From positions 20,979,556 through 21,043,555 of the forward strand of contig NC_089766.1 in assembly GCF_040412425.1 (NCBI RefSeq): a stretch of DNA of 64,000 bases. The letters run 5' to 3'. The notes beneath the pieces are model-generated. The model saw only the letters and a program-made list of their open reading frames with translations. It did not search any database and had not been told where the DNA came from. The DNA is from Macrobrachium rosenbergii. Taxonomy: Eukaryota; Arthropoda; Malacostraca; Decapoda; Palaemonidae. This document shows positions 49,270 to 63,421 of this stretch, in pieces. Position 1 is the first letter of the stretch. The number at the start of each line of letters is the position of its first letter. The position numbers and the translations under genes are program-made.

Positions 49270-52016
49270 AAAAATCACATTAACAGACGTGAGCTGTGGC
49301 AAACAACAATAATTTTTTAGAATACTGACACATTAAAGAATTAGATCTGACTGATACAAAAAGCCATTTCTTCTTTCAAATATAAAATTCTGGAAATATT
49401 ACATAGGTTTTTTAACTAGCCACTCCATGGCCTTACAACTACATGTAAACAGATGTGTATGGCATATTTAAAACTACATTTAGTTTAACCTCTCGTCTTA
49501 CTGAGTGGATTTCACATGGTAAAATATGAACTTATTGATGAAAATTTAGAGGCTGAAAGTTAACTTTTATTTTGCCAATATCTTATAATACAGAAAATTT
49601 AATAAAAACTTTAATAACGTTGCCATTAAACCAAAATACGATCTCGTTGGTTATCAATTCCTATCTATCTTACGAAATAAATTTTATTGTATCTGGCTAA
49701 AGAAAGGTCTCATTTTTTATCTGAATTTTTGATGGTTAATCTGTTACATTTCATTTATAGTTACACTGAGTAATCTTTCCCAGCTGCATTCAAGACAACT
49801 ATGTACAATTTTGGACGAAACAAAATCATTTGTTTTTCGTTATCCTTTTATGTGTATATACTTCTATATGATTTCAATATAAAAATATCGTTATTCGAGT
49901 GTTCATTTAGTTTTAACGTTACAACGCTGAATGTGCACATTTTATTACATAACTTTCTGAATATCTTTTATGTTAACTTGAACTAATTATAGTTAGGTTC
50001 TTAATTCACATCACTAGGTGGCTTTATTCCTGTATGGGCTTTTAGTCTTGTTTGGCAACTAAGGCGAAAGACATCTGCATTGGAGGATAAATTAGCCAAT
50101 TATCGAGTTGGCTCTTAATCAACACCGGAAAGTATTCCATGACACTGACGGTGGCCAACAGCCTCTTTCATCTCCCTTTCAATTTGCTTTCTGATTAACG
50201 TTCATTTGGGTTCCTGTTCTCTTGGTATTACAAAACCTTACGTGATTTTAACGGCATTTACGCAAACCTACTGCCTGCGTTATTCTGTGATTTGGACATC
50301 GCCAGATAAGAATGATCATTCTAAAACCACTGAACGAGAACCAAATTACAAAAGGATACATGAAACCTAACAGCAAGAGAGACACGCACACATGCACGCA
50401 CATACAGATAAAGTTTACAGGAATAATGATTGAACTAGAATGAAACAAAAGAGGGAACTGAAATTGAATCTACGAAATTACCTAAATAACTTGCCTGCTT
50501 CTTTAGGATTGTATCGGATCCTATAAAGTGGAGTTTTCATTAAAAATAATATATTTCCAAAATGGACCGCTGAATATACATGACATTTTCATCAAAATTA
50601 TAATTCATCATTTGATTTTTTATTCCTTTCACCTCAGCTCATTTCCTAACAAAATGTTTGGAACAATAAAGCTTGATGTAAGTAGCTTGACATGACAAGG
50701 AAGTGAGTGTAGTAGTACTTAGATATTTTCACTATCTGTCAATGTCCTCTGCTGTGTAGATTTGGCTAATGGCCTCACCAATCGGGTATCTGATGGTGTT
50801 AGGGTAACAGCACAAATGATTTATCATTGTTGGACCCTCAATTTGAACAATTGTCTTTGGCATGTTAATGAACTTCGCGCTATTGTTAGTAGTGTAAAAG
50901 CTATAAAGAGCATTAAGTCTGTGATATCTAGGTATTAAGCTAATAATACGTTGCCATATATCAAATGCACTCTGAGTATCAAAACCTTTATTTAGAATCT
51001 TCCCTTTCTTTCGTTAATAAGGAGATGCCAGTGCATTTCTACAGTATTTAAAACTGAGGGGTGGGAAAACTGCTCATTCATCGCCGTTATTACTGTTAGG
51101 GCTATTAAGTCTTAGCTAGACATTAACGTAACTGTTCTTATATTCTTATCAAAGAAATTTGCGTTAAGTAGTGAAGGCTGCCAGCTTATCCATTTTAATA
51201 ATAATATAGTTGAGTAAAAGAATTTAAACATAAATGGCAGTTACTATATTAAAACAGATCAAACGCAAGCATGCACTCATAGTCCTTGTGGCTGTTTAGC
51301 GTCGTCATGACATAACGGGAGAACTGCCTCAGAGCCGGGTCAGAGTTCAGAAGGTTCGGGAATAATTTTTGCTGCTACTTAATAGTCGTAAAAAACGAAG
51401 TCCCTAAAAATGGATGTAAGTCAGCCGCGCACTTGCCACGTTTCATTAATCATATCTTCCACTTCGGTTAAGATGATGAATGTTTATCTACAGAAATCGT
51501 TATTACTCTTAATTGAAAATGTCACCCAGGCGTAGATGAAGCCTTCCTCGTTTGACAGAAAATTTACCTTTACTAAAAACCCGACATTTCTGATAATAAA
51601 AATATCTTCATTAAGGACTAAGGAATGTATAAAAGTATCTTCTATTGCAAAAATCAGCGATACAAGATATATTCACAACTGACGAATTCAGCTTCACTGG
51701 ATTGAGGTACATAAGATCAGTCACAACAGCATTGGCGGTTCAAGAAATTGTACTTCTGAAAAAACTTAACTTCGAATATTTTCGTAGTCCATGATAATTC
51801 TGTAATGATATTTTAGTTTAGGACAATTTGCAGTTTTTACTTCATACTTCAGAATTTTTTAGTGTGAAAACAAAAGCTCTTAAACATTTAAGTGAATTGT
51901 CTTCAGTGCTCTTTGTTTCATTCTATCAATCTCACGTGACTACTATATCAAACCCTAGATTTGGTGCATTGGCGTCAGATGGTCATATAGGCTAATGAAA
52001 AATAACCGGGGGCACA
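49270..52016. other. Anonymous AT-rich DNA
   Basis: I see no gene, known repeat or RNA. If 49182-49259 is an exon, this would be intron. Confidence 0.5.
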
Positions 52017-52600
52017 TTACCCCGTTTCCATCGTTTTTGTGCCTTTCCTTGTTCTGCAGTTTTTCTGTAGAGTTATATAGGTGAGGAACTTTCTCCTCTT
52101 TAACTCTTTAATTTCTCTTGGATGAATCCCATCTGGGCCAGGAGATCTGAACTTTAGTTTTTCTATTTTGTTTTTAACGTCTTCTTCTGTAAATATTATT
52201 TTGTCAAGCGGTTCTGCCCCTTCATATTTAATAGCTGGTTCAGGGATTGAGGTAGTGTCTTCAATTGTGAAAACACTAGTAAAAAACTTATTTTTTGTTT
52301 TTTCCAATTCTGAGTTCACTAGGTTTCCTCCACCGTCTCTTAAGGGACCAACACTATTTTTTATTGGCTTCCTACTTTAACATGAGCAAATAATTCTTTT
52401 GAGTTTTCCTTTCAAACTGATGCAACTCTCTGATCCTCATTTATATTGGCATTTCTTACTAATTTGTCCACCTTCTACAGAATTCTTTAAGCCTGCTTGC
52501 TTCTTCTGGTGTTGGGTGTGGATTCATTGATTTGTGCAATCTGTCTCTTTCTCTCATTTTATTTTTAATTTCTCTGTTGAACCACTTAGGCTGAGGGTTG
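52017..52600 (-). pseudogene. CR1-like LINE fragment
   Basis: The minus strand reads NPQPKWFNREIKNKMRERDR (about 52590), then stops and shifts, then KNSVGPLRDGGGNLVNSELE, KNKFFTSVFTIED, FTEEDVKNKIEKL and FRSPGPDGIHPREIKEL. This is the linker between endonuclease and reverse transcriptase and the start of reverse transcriptase as in CR1/Jockey-type LINEs. The catalytic motifs are absent. Confidence 0.75.
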
Positions 52601-52678
52601 CTTTAATTTGTTTGTTAGCATTTGCTTGCTTTAATCTGGTTGGTTTTCATGAATGCTGGTATTCTGAGAGAGAATGCT

Positions 52679-52686
<8 letters not shown>

Positions 52687-52728
<42 letters not shown>

Positions 52729-52747
52729 ATGAAGAGAGAAAGAGTAA

Positions 52748-52813
<66 letters not shown>
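52687..52813. repeat. Two (GA)n microsatellites
   Basis: GA runs at 52687-52725 and 52752-52813 are separated by TTCATGAAGAGAGAAAGAG. Confidence 0.95.
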
Positions 52814-52816
<3 letters not shown>

Positions 52817-53205
52817 TTTCGTGAATACGATTTGGCAGTATAGTTCCTGAACTCGATTTCATATTACCGAGGTGACTCTGGTAGTAAACTAGCAAAATCT
52901 CTATAAAAAATGAAAATGAAATAAAATATTAAATACCAGAGAAAATCAAGACTTTTCAGACAATTATTATGCTCAAGTATTAAAAAAAAACCTACAACTA
53001 CCTACTGTAGTTGTGTGATCCTGAAATTTCCCAAAGGTTTTCGTTTTTCAGACATTAATGCCAATAAGATATAAATGCATCAGGATGATGCAGATTGTCA
53101 ATCACTGAAAACCTTTAACCAAAAAGTTGCATTTTAGGCAAACGAACAAATGTCAGAGACACACTAGTGGAAGTATGAAGCCAAAAAAAGGTAGTATGTT
53201 TGCAA

Positions 53206-53486
53206 ATGGAATTGAATATAGAATTTTGGTCAAAGGCGAAGCGCTGGGACCTATGAGGTCATTCAGCGCTGAAAGGGAAACTGACAGTAAAAGGTTTTAA
53301 AGGTGCACTATGAAACAATTGTTAGGAGAGGGTTAAGGAAAGTAAGATGGAAGAAAGAGAATATGATCAGAGGTACAGTATAAAGAATTAAAGGCTTGCA
53401 GCTAGGGGCCGAACGCACGCTGCAAAGAACCTTGTAATGCCTACAGTGCACCGCATGAGGTGCACTGACGGCACTAACCCCCTACG
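53206..53486 (+). repeat. Dispersed repeat of about 300 bp, copy 1
   Basis: It runs from GGAATTGAATATAGAATTT through CTATGAGGTCATTCAGCGCTG and GTTAGGAGAGGGTTAAGG to GCACTGACGGCACTAACCCC. It matches copy 2 at 53637-53945 in the same orientation. I associate the family with decapod genomes from memory. It is not coding. Confidence 0.85.
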
Positions 53487-53636
53487 GGATGGAGCAGATG
53501 AGACGCGGCCACAAAGTGACGGATTTTCAATCCAAGTGGATTTCACGTCATATAAACCAAAGGCAAATGTCGAGTAGTGGTGGTTTCGGTGGACTTCAAA
53601 TGCAAATAGAATCTCTGAGGACATGCAAATATACAG

Positions 53637-53945
53637 GAATGGAATGGAACATTGAGCTTAGGCCAAAGGCCAACCACTGAGGCCTATGAGGTCATTCAGA
53701 GCTGGAAAGGAAATTGAGAGTAAGAGGTTTGAGAGGTGTAACAGGAGGAAAACCTCGCATTTGCACTTTGAAATAATTGTTAGGAGAGGGTGGAAAGCAA
53801 GATGAAGAAGATAATATGAATGGAGGTACAGTAAAAGGAACGGAAGGGGTTACAGCTAGGGGCCGAAGGGTTGCTGCAAAGAACCTTTAGTAATATCTAC
53901 AGTGGCCACCCTGTAAGGAGCACTGACGGCACAACCCCCCTACGG
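53637..53945 (+). repeat. Dispersed repeat of about 300 bp, copy 2
   Basis: It shares the same order of words as copy 1 (CTATGAGGTCATTCAGAGCTG, GTTAGGAGAGGGTGG, AGCTAGGGGCCGAAGG, GCACTGACGGCACAACCCCC) and contains an extra GTAACAGGAGGAAAACCTCGC segment missing from copy 1. Confidence 0.85.
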
Positions 53946-54045
53946 AGATGCAAATATATACTGTATATATATGCATACTTGACCGATTTGCCCTACGGGG
54001 ATGCAAATATATACTGTATACATATGTATACTTGGCCGATTTGTT
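53938..54045 (+). repeat. Tandem duplication of about 54 bp after copy 2
   Basis: CCTACGGAGATGCAAATATATACTGTATA...CTTGACCGATTTG is repeated as CCTACGGGGATGCAAATATATACTGTATA...CTTGGCCGATTTG. Confidence 0.9.
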
Positions 54046-54635
54046 CCTTTGAGTCTCTCAAGTTTTCAGAGACTGCAAAAGTATTACGCATTTCTTGAAA
54101 GTTATTTTTTTGGTCAGTTTTCTATGACGTGTGCTTGTGTACAAGTCAAAAGGTATGTTTGCACAGCATGTAGGGTATGTACCACTGTGTAATGTCTTCA
54201 AAAAGATAATTTCAAATTACCTCACTTTCTTTGAGGGAACGAAGTATTGATAGCAAAAAGAAGAGAGCCTTAATTCGACACAAGTGATTACAGGATATGA
54301 AGTATCTCTTCATAATTGGCGAAAGAATTTGCAGGATCATATAACTGTTATAATTGACCAATTCCCGATTTCCGTTTTATATGATGAACAAAAAGCGAGA
54401 GAATAGCCACTCACTAATAATACATCTTTTCCATAAACTGAAGAAGCTATGGCCAAAGCAACTCGGTAGAAGTCAGTCATTATCCAATTAGCAAGGCTTA
54501 AAAAAAAAAACAATGGTACTTTTGCTTATACTAAATATATACTCGTAAACATGGTTGCAATGGATACAAGTTACAATCTAGTATTCAGTTTCATTGGCAT
54601 ACCATACAATACCTGCTATAACCCTCTTTAGTTAC

Positions 54636-54749
54636 CTGTAGAACAGATGGTTTCCACAACTTCTAAACCATTGCTGTGCTTTCCTGCTTTCTTCCAGAAT
54701 GCTTTCGCAAATTTGGTTTTCTTGACAGACTCCTCTACCACCACCGGAC
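54636..54749 (-). other. Candidate internal coding exon, 114 nt
   Basis: On the minus strand CCTCTCGGCAG precedes and CTACAG|GTAACT follows an open frame of about 38 codons (PVVVEESVKKTKFAKAFWKK, then HSNGLEVVETICST). It is a phase 1-1 exon. It is more GC-rich than its flanks, and the residue composition looks protein-like. The pyrimidine tract is weak. A plus-strand frame (54647-54835) also covers it. I recognise no family. It could be upstream of the 49182-49259 candidate in the same gene, but phases require at least one more exon between them. Confidence 0.35.
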
Positions 54750-57009
54750 CTGCCGAGAGGCTTCAAGATCAGTATATTCCAGAGACTATTTCTATTATTA
54801 CTAAACTTAATATTTTTGTTCCTATCTTAGTCTAAAACTCATCCAGTCAGCGGTGGGAGCCACGTTATCTTTAAAATTATTTGGGATTAAGTTTTCTAGT
54901 TCTACGTATTATCAGGGTAGTTAGTGACCGATAGTTTAGTTCTCTCAAACTGGCAACGCAATAGTTAACCACTGCCACTATTAAGCTATTTTGAGCACTA
55001 TTTATATAAAGATAAATTAAATTCATTACTTTACCTAATAATTTTCATGTTGGGGGCAATTTAATTCTTTATCAAATTAACCCATTATATCCATCAGATT
55101 TGATTACACTATAAAGGATCACAAGTCCTGAATTTTATTTTCCAAAACTCCACCTCTGACTGTCCAGAGTTTAACCAAGGTCATAAGCCTTCCAACTTTA
55201 AACACACAAGGGTATCTCTCGGGGTCCAACCATGCAGCAATTGCCACTGCCCTATTAAACTGTCTCAGCGTAAATTTCAAGAACCTGCATACTTTGGATA
55301 GGAAAAATCTAGTTTAGTTTAATTTCAATGGTACATAGAATTTGAATATAGAATTTTGGGACATTGAAACTTTACATTCTCAGTTTTCATTCTCAGTAAG
55401 CGAAGATAATGGTCGCAGGAATATTTACCCCCACATTTGCTGAATTACATCAGACAATGTGTTGCGAACTTATTACGAACTTATTATTAAACGTAATAAC
55501 TTTCAAAATTCTAAACTGAAACATTTATATTTACACTGTTCTGCTCCCCTTTAATTACAAGTTCCCAATAGTTACCGTCCCTTTGTACCAACTCATCTAA
55601 TTTACTGGGCTTATATTTAAGACAAAATTCTGTCCGCTAGGAATAGTGTTTTAATTGATTAAAACAAATGTTGAAGGTACGTACATTTAAGAGCCAAATT
55701 ACACAATTCCATAAATTCTCTGAACTTCCAAGAAAACCTTAAGTGTTCAACCAACGCATTACACAATCGCTAGTCAAAAAGTTTAATATGAAAATATTAA
55801 ATTTTATTCATAATAGTTACATTAGGATCAGGTAGTGATTAAGAATACGTTGCTAGTTCTGCTGACGTAGTGTTATTCTGTTAAAATAGTTTGTTACATC
55901 AAAAATCAAACACGAAGATCACAGCATTCCTCTTTCATTCTTCAATGACAGTCTTCATAACAAGGCTAGACAACACTAAGAAAGTAGGCTTCAACATTTT
56001 CAAGAAACAGCCAAGTTCTCGAAGTTGCTCAGTTGGCCTCCGTGTACCACACTTAACAGTGTTTCTCCATCCTAACTTAATACCACACTGCCGTGAGCTC
56101 TGTACAAGTTGAAAATACCTGTCAATCAGACCAAAACCAAAGGTCAGGACTTTAAATTAAACTACGAATAAATGAAGACAATTACAGGAGATCAGTTATA
56201 AGAAAACTGACTACGCCATGACTGAAAAAACTGAAAAACTTGCTAATATGCTGTAGTAGCAACCATCCAAGCTAAACTTACGACCTGTTTACGTCAAAAT
56301 TGAAAGTAAAACTGCCGCAAAACAAGGTTATATATCTTACATTTTTACACATCAGCCACTACCTCAGTCCCACGTACAGAACTCTAAGTAACGAAAGCTA
56401 TCTGTATAATCATTCCGCTTAGTATGAACATAACTCCACCAACCACTACCAATCACATCTTAAATTTGTGCAAAACTGAGTATGCCCATTCCCAATCACA
56501 TTGCATCTGACGTAAGTTACAAGAATATAAGTTTAATTATTAACTGAATGGAGGGTAAATCTTCTGCAAAGTGCTTGCAGCCGTCTCTTACTTTAAGGAT
56601 TACTTATATTGAACAAAATCAGACGACCGAGAGATACCCTATTACTATAAAGACCCTTAATTTCTTTGACCTTAAAGCCCAAAATTATGCTGTATAAATA
56701 AAATCTCTGAATATTATCCCATTACACTAAGCTCAAACCTCTATTGAAAAAAATCTCAAAACTCAAACCTCTGAATAAACTTTAGTAAGCCTAAAATCAA
56801 TATTTACGCTCCAAGTTATTTCATAGTACTTTTAAATAAGTTGAGATTTATCTATTTAAGTAATTATGAACTTATGAAATATTTAAAAACATTTGAATAT
56901 TTCACCAAATAAACTTCAAAAACTTCAAGAGTAACTAAAATTCCTTCACTGACTAATCTAAGGAACTCCCATTTACACAAACCTCCAATACCTGTATTGA
57001 ACACCGTAT
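54750..57009. other. Anonymous AT-rich DNA up to the scaffold gap
   Basis: There is no supported gene. Two short minus-strand open stretches, about 55130-55260 (contains AVAIAAWLDPERYP) and about 55930-56110, look somewhat protein-like but lack convincing splice signals. Confidence 0.4.
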
Positions 57010-57509
57010 NNNNNNNNNNNNNNNNNNNNNNNNNNNNNNNNNNNNNNNNNNNNNNNNNNNNNNNNNNNNNNNNNNNNNNNNNNNNNNNNNNNNNNNNNNN
57101 NNNNNNNNNNNNNNNNNNNNNNNNNNNNNNNNNNNNNNNNNNNNNNNNNNNNNNNNNNNNNNNNNNNNNNNNNNNNNNNNNNNNNNNNNNNNNNNNNNNN
57201 NNNNNNNNNNNNNNNNNNNNNNNNNNNNNNNNNNNNNNNNNNNNNNNNNNNNNNNNNNNNNNNNNNNNNNNNNNNNNNNNNNNNNNNNNNNNNNNNNNNN
57301 NNNNNNNNNNNNNNNNNNNNNNNNNNNNNNNNNNNNNNNNNNNNNNNNNNNNNNNNNNNNNNNNNNNNNNNNNNNNNNNNNNNNNNNNNNNNNNNNNNNN
57401 NNNNNNNNNNNNNNNNNNNNNNNNNNNNNNNNNNNNNNNNNNNNNNNNNNNNNNNNNNNNNNNNNNNNNNNNNNNNNNNNNNNNNNNNNNNNNNNNNNNN
57501 NNNNNNNNN
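57010..57509. other. Assembly gap of exactly 500 N
   Basis: This is a round-number gap, as inserted by scaffolding software to join contigs. Open frames through it are meaningless. The inverted-repeat arm starts at the very next base. Confidence 0.99.
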
Positions 57510-58583
57510 ACATTGCATATTTTTATTGCAATCATGTCATTGCAATGAACAGTCCTGCTGACCCTCTTACCATATCCTAACTGCCTGTTTCTGTACAGCC
57601 ACAGAAGTATTTAATTATTTAAAGTAAAGATTTGTTAACTTTCTTGGAGTTACAGAGTCCGTTTCCTATTCAGTGGCTAAAACAAACCATTCAAAGACTA
57701 ATATAACCTGATGGCTTCAAGCTAAATTTGGCGACATTTTGTATTCTGTTGCCTCCTAATTCTCTACGTTTCTTTCATTCAGTGTTTTCATGGGTTGGCA
57801 GATACCAGATGTACAGAAGATCAAAATGGAAGTTACTCTAGTCTGTGCAAGGTGTTCTGCTCTGAGGATTCCATTCAAACAATCCCCATCTCCCCAAACA
57901 CCCAAACTAATCCCCACCAGACCTTGAGGCAGAACCTTCCGATTCACGAGGAGCTATTTATTGCAAGTGCCGAATCTTCATGGTGTCCCCAACTAATAAT
58001 CATTAGTTACTTACCATTCATCCGGGCGGTATAATGTCCAAGCTTTCATTGTATATGACCCATACGGACACAACATGTATGATGAATGATGCTGATTGTA
58101 GAAAAAAGTTGATTTTTCTTGCATACATTGCCGTTTTGTATATCATACTTCCATTTCTTAGGGACTTTGGTTTCTTTTCTTATTTTTCTGCGCATTTTAG
58201 AAAATGACGAATACATAAATATAACAAGCAGAAGCAAGAAAGCATGTGACAAAGGACATAAAGTAAGATGAAATTATGATGAGAGAACTTTCTTTCTTTT
58301 CCCCTCACTCCTTGACACCGACTCCCCTCACACAAACCCCGAGAGCCACTCTCTCTCTCTCTCCCCCCTCCACTTCAGCCCTCTTCTTTAGAAACTCAAC
58401 TTGTAATAATGATGATGATAATAAAATGTATAGGCATTTGAATGTGACGAAATCTTTCAGATTCACGTAAATGTAAAACAAAAGATTTTTCAAATGTAAG
58501 TAGGTAAATTATATTTTATAATCTTCATGAACCACAGCATGCAGTTCTATGAGGTCGTTTCAAATTTCTTTTAAATATAAGGG

Positions 58584-58643
<60 letters not shown>

Positions 58644-60497
58644 CACTAGATAACAAACTTCCGTTCCTCGAACTGGAGCAGACTTGAGTGTTCAGTACCT
58701 TCTCAAACTAATAGAATCATATAGGTATAAAAATGATTAGCTCTCTCCACTTCGATGCAGAATCAAGTCATTGGATTCACTGATTTACAGCAAAAAATTT
58801 CTTCCTCAAAAGGAGTAATTGCAATTGAAGAGAAGATCACAGCGTTGGCACAGCCAACCCTGGATGATCAACCAAAGATGAAACACATCCACACAAGAGG
58901 CTTCCCAAAAGGCCATGTCTGCTCTTGTACCTACGCAGTTCAGTCTCACCTAAAGCCCCTACGCTGTCATAGGACAGCCTCTGCAGAATGTTTACTGCTC
59001 TCAGAATTCTTGCGCTAGACTTCTTTCACCTGAGACTGTGCTTCATTAAGCTCACTTCCTTTCCATTGCTCTGTGATCTTTAACTTTATTTTTTTTATTA
59101 TTTCAACCTTGTGTTGTTATTCTTTCTTCATTTTTCCTTTTTCACAGCCTGGCATTTTATTTGGTGAAGCTTGTTCCACAGAAAAATGAGCACACCAGGT
59201 TAATGATAATAACAATGACTGTGGGAGTAACCATTTCCCTTTAGAACAAATGTTTTCCTCCCTTCCATGGGATCTCAGACCTTGAGTACTTCATATCTCT
59301 CTCAATGAAGGCCTCCCAAGAGAACTTATTTACTGCACCTTCCTCTTCATTCTGGTTTTATTCTCCTTTACAGTCTTTGACAGCACTTTATCTACAGACA
59401 CCTCATGAATATTTAACCTTCTTTCCCTTTCATCGTCGTTTAAAAGAATCTCATTAGAAATTCTGCTTGAAAAGTCTTTTAGATTCCAAATGCATTTCCA
59501 AGAAGATGTACCAAAGGGGTGGAAGGAATCTGTACCTGGATGAAGGGCTATAGATTTCATCTTCATTTCGTAACTGTACTTTTCCTTCGAACCTCAAAGC
59601 AGTAAAAATTCAGGGCATCAGGTGAATGTTTGTGCATTTTCAAAACAAACATTCTTTAAGGGGCCAGGACAGTTTTCCAAAATATTTAATAATTAATTCA
59701 AAGCATATAAATTTTTACTACTAACCTGGAAAATCCGTCCATTGGGTATCAATTGGTCCTATAATCTAACAGCTTCATAAAACCAGCCGCAAAATATCTC
59801 CTGGAAGACAGAGATTCAGTCAGTTGTCTTGCTATCGATAGACAGGCTGAATGGACACCGGATGATTCTTCTCCCCTTACCAAGTGATGTATCTGCCGCA
59901 GATATTTTGCGGCTGGGTTTTATTTCCATTTTTACTCCCATATTAAATAGCACAGTTCCTATACAACACAAGAATAATGACAGTCAATATATTCTAGCAA
60001 ATCAAAATGGGAAGATCTTTTACTTCAGTCAACATAAGCAGTAACATTTGTACCCTATGAAATGCGGCTGAGTTCTATTCATGAGAAATATATTTGTTGG
60101 AGAGAACCATTTTTTCCCTCGAGATTTGAAGTGAAGTTACTGGTCGTGATGAAAGTATTACTTTCAGTAACAAAACCTGAAACTGAATGATGAATATAGA
60201 TTTAATGGTTAGATCATTGTGGATATCTAATTCATGCAAAAAATAGATTGAAACAATGAAAACTGACCATCAACTCTTTCAGTGTTGCCATAGTCTGTTG
60301 AATGAAACATTTAAGTAAAAAATGCAATTTTCTTTGAGTTACCGGCAAAGAGCTGTTTAAAATAATTTGAGAAGAGGAACGAAAAGTTCAAACAGGTCAA
60401 CTATGACAAGATCTTGGGATAAAAATGACCAGTATTCTAGTTCGTTACTTCTACCAGGTACGACAAGTTTCGTTTAATTTCATGAACTTGAGAATCG

Positions 60498-60573
<76 letters not shown>

Positions 60574-63360
60574 ACTTTGGCAAGTCATAATCACATGTGA
60601 ATGTGGTGCAAGATGCTGAATGATTCAGCTGAAGTGACCTTTCATTCGCCGGAAGTGTTTCAGAAATGGATTTAACCACCGAGGCCTTTAGTGTGTCGTC
60701 AAAGGACGTCAAATTACACTTGTGAGCTCTCTTTTTGTATCATCAGACTTATGGAAGAGGAATACAAGTTAAACAATAAAAGAAGAAATCTCGAAAATGT
60801 GGAATGACACAGCACACATGCTTCTTTTATGTATTTACTACCCGAAGACTAAGAGGCCATTTTTTTGTTTAAAGCATATGTTCCACTTGACAAAGATTAT
60901 TTTTACCTTGGTAAACATGAAATGTTTAAATATCCTTTGATAATCTAATAAGAATTTACCTGATAGCATGTCAAAAGATTATATGTAACAAAACATTATT
61001 CAGTTTCTATTCGCTTTATTTTTATGTTCATTACCATTGTTTACAGGAAAAATGAACTGAAATTTGAACCCAATATTGTACTCTAAAACTCTACTGATTG
61101 ATTTTTTCCCCAAAGATGGTTTTGCTTTCAGTTTTCTTTTGCTTTATTTAGATTACTGAATTTTCTTTGACTCCACTGACCAAAATGATTTCATTCCTTT
61201 TATATTTCTTACTAAATCTGGTATAAAGTACGTTGTCCACAACTTTATGTAACTAATTTATAGAAATATATGTCACTGTAATTTAAAATTGCCAATAATC
61301 TGCGATACATCAAACCGTAATTAAACGATGCTGTTGAAGAGAAACCAGAATTCTCTTCAGTAGATGTTACGCGTCTCTTTTTATAAATAAAATCTCATGA
61401 TAATTTTCCCCCGAAAGCAAAACGAGGACATAACGCAGAGACAGACATTGAACTGCACAAAAAATAAAATTTTTTCTCTTCCAAAGACTGATTTGATTGT
61501 AAGTTATAGCTATTACGGAGGCCTTTTTCATGGGATTAGAAGGATTATTATTTCATGAGTATCAGAAGCCAAACTTTTGATGTGTTACTCTGTCAATCAG
61601 TCATTCCGTTAACAAACAGTCATTCCGATGACAAACGCTTCCGCTCTTTAGCCGTGTTGGCATAAATCTTTCTGCGGCGATGACTGATATGAGAAAAAGA
61701 AAAGTCAAGGAGAGACAGGATGTTTATTATACTCGCTCAGAATGACTGCCAAGAAGCTTCACCAACTGCCTGTACTGGGTGTTTGCGTTTCACACTACCC
61801 CGTGTGACAGGGGAGCTGTGTCGATTCCCCAAGTTCCCAGGAAACTATTCCACTTTAGGGAGAAAATGATGCAGAAAGTTCCTGAGGGAATCGCAATGAT
61901 GTCTTTAACGAAATAAGAGATGTTTTACGATCATTTGGTGGAGACAGGGAAGAAGGATATCTGTTTAAGGTAGCATTTCACGTCATGACAATAATGATGG
62001 CTGTTTTGGTAAGCGCGTTCTCGCTCTGTATAAGCACAATCCTCGATTCCTTTAGAAAACTCGAAGGTTCTCATTCGAAAACAGAAGCTCAGTAGGCTAT
62101 TTGTTCATCAACTTGCTAGTGTCGAGACAAATTTACGCCGTCTAGATGCCACTGAAGTATTTTCCGAACAGAAATCTAAAAAAATAGTCGAAACTTGCCA
62201 TGACGTTGGAACAAAGCCATGGTGTCCACAGAAAGTCGCCAAAAGGTAGATGAAACGTGGGATTTCAGAAAGGCAGATGCATAGGCTTGAGAATGAGAGG
62301 TCAAGCGGATGATGGAGGAGCTTGTTGGTGAAAAAGGAGAAAATTTGAAGATGAACTTTACTTAAAATTCTTTAATACTCAAAAAGCTAAATGTTTTTCA
62401 CGAACAAATTCAGAGGCTTTTTATTTTTCTTTCTTTCTTGCCATGTGACTATTTTATTTATGAACTTGCTCCTTACGAAAAATTATTGAGTGTCAAGCTT
62501 TCTTTCGTAATTAGTACACTATTTATGATGTCATTAGAACAAAAAGGTTACAATTTATGAACAATCTGTGATCTGCGAAGTTTTAGAACTTTGTTTATCT
62601 GAACGCTTTTTGCTCCTGCTACACGATCGGTAGAATTATAATTCATCAGATGGATTTTGTAACTGAGGTCATTCAATTTTCCGAAAACCTCACCTGTGAT
62701 GGTCAGCAGAGATTCTGCCTGGCGGCAGTGCATCTTCATCGTTGAAACAAGTTAAGAAATCACGTCGGAACGAATTTTATTTTTCATACACATTTTCTCT
62801 TTCATTTTCGTAGTCCTACAGATTGTTAGTTTGTCTTTCAACTCATCCCTTTCATTCTCTTACGGAACATGAGTGCCAGGGAGCGAAGGACCACCTCCCT
62901 CTTCAGAACCTCTACAGTTTTCTTAGAGTAACTTGGCCTTTTCCCATAAACATTTTCTGACAAATGTGACTTACCTGTGGTTTGCAGTGAGACCAAAAGG
63001 AATTATGGAAGCCTTGATAGTCCATCTTTGGGAGAAATTCAATTATGTTGACAATATCATATGCAGGCGATTTTTTTTTTTATTATTATTATTGTTATTC
63101 ACCGGGTTGTAGGTCGTCTAGAAAAAGCAAATATCTTACCCCCGTTCAAAAACGCATTTGGACTCTGGAATGTCTTCTTATTTACTGCTGACAAGCAAGG
63201 ACTATATCTTGAAAGGATGAAGGAGCTCTCTATATGCTGTAAGGAATACGAGATGAAAGAAGGAGCCTGAGAATAATGACTTTTCTCTTTGCTTCTTTTG
63301 CCTCTCCGGTCGCCCACAAGTGTAAGGTTAGGTAGGGTTTGTCATTCAGGATTACTATAT

Positions 63361-63421
<61 letters not shown>

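Noticed and set aside
55130..55260. Protein-like minus-strand stretch (AVAIAAWLDPERYP)
   Set aside because: No acceptable splice sites at its ends and no family recognised.
56864..57548. Frames of about 180-220 codons made of unknown residues
   Set aside because: They run through the 500-N gap.
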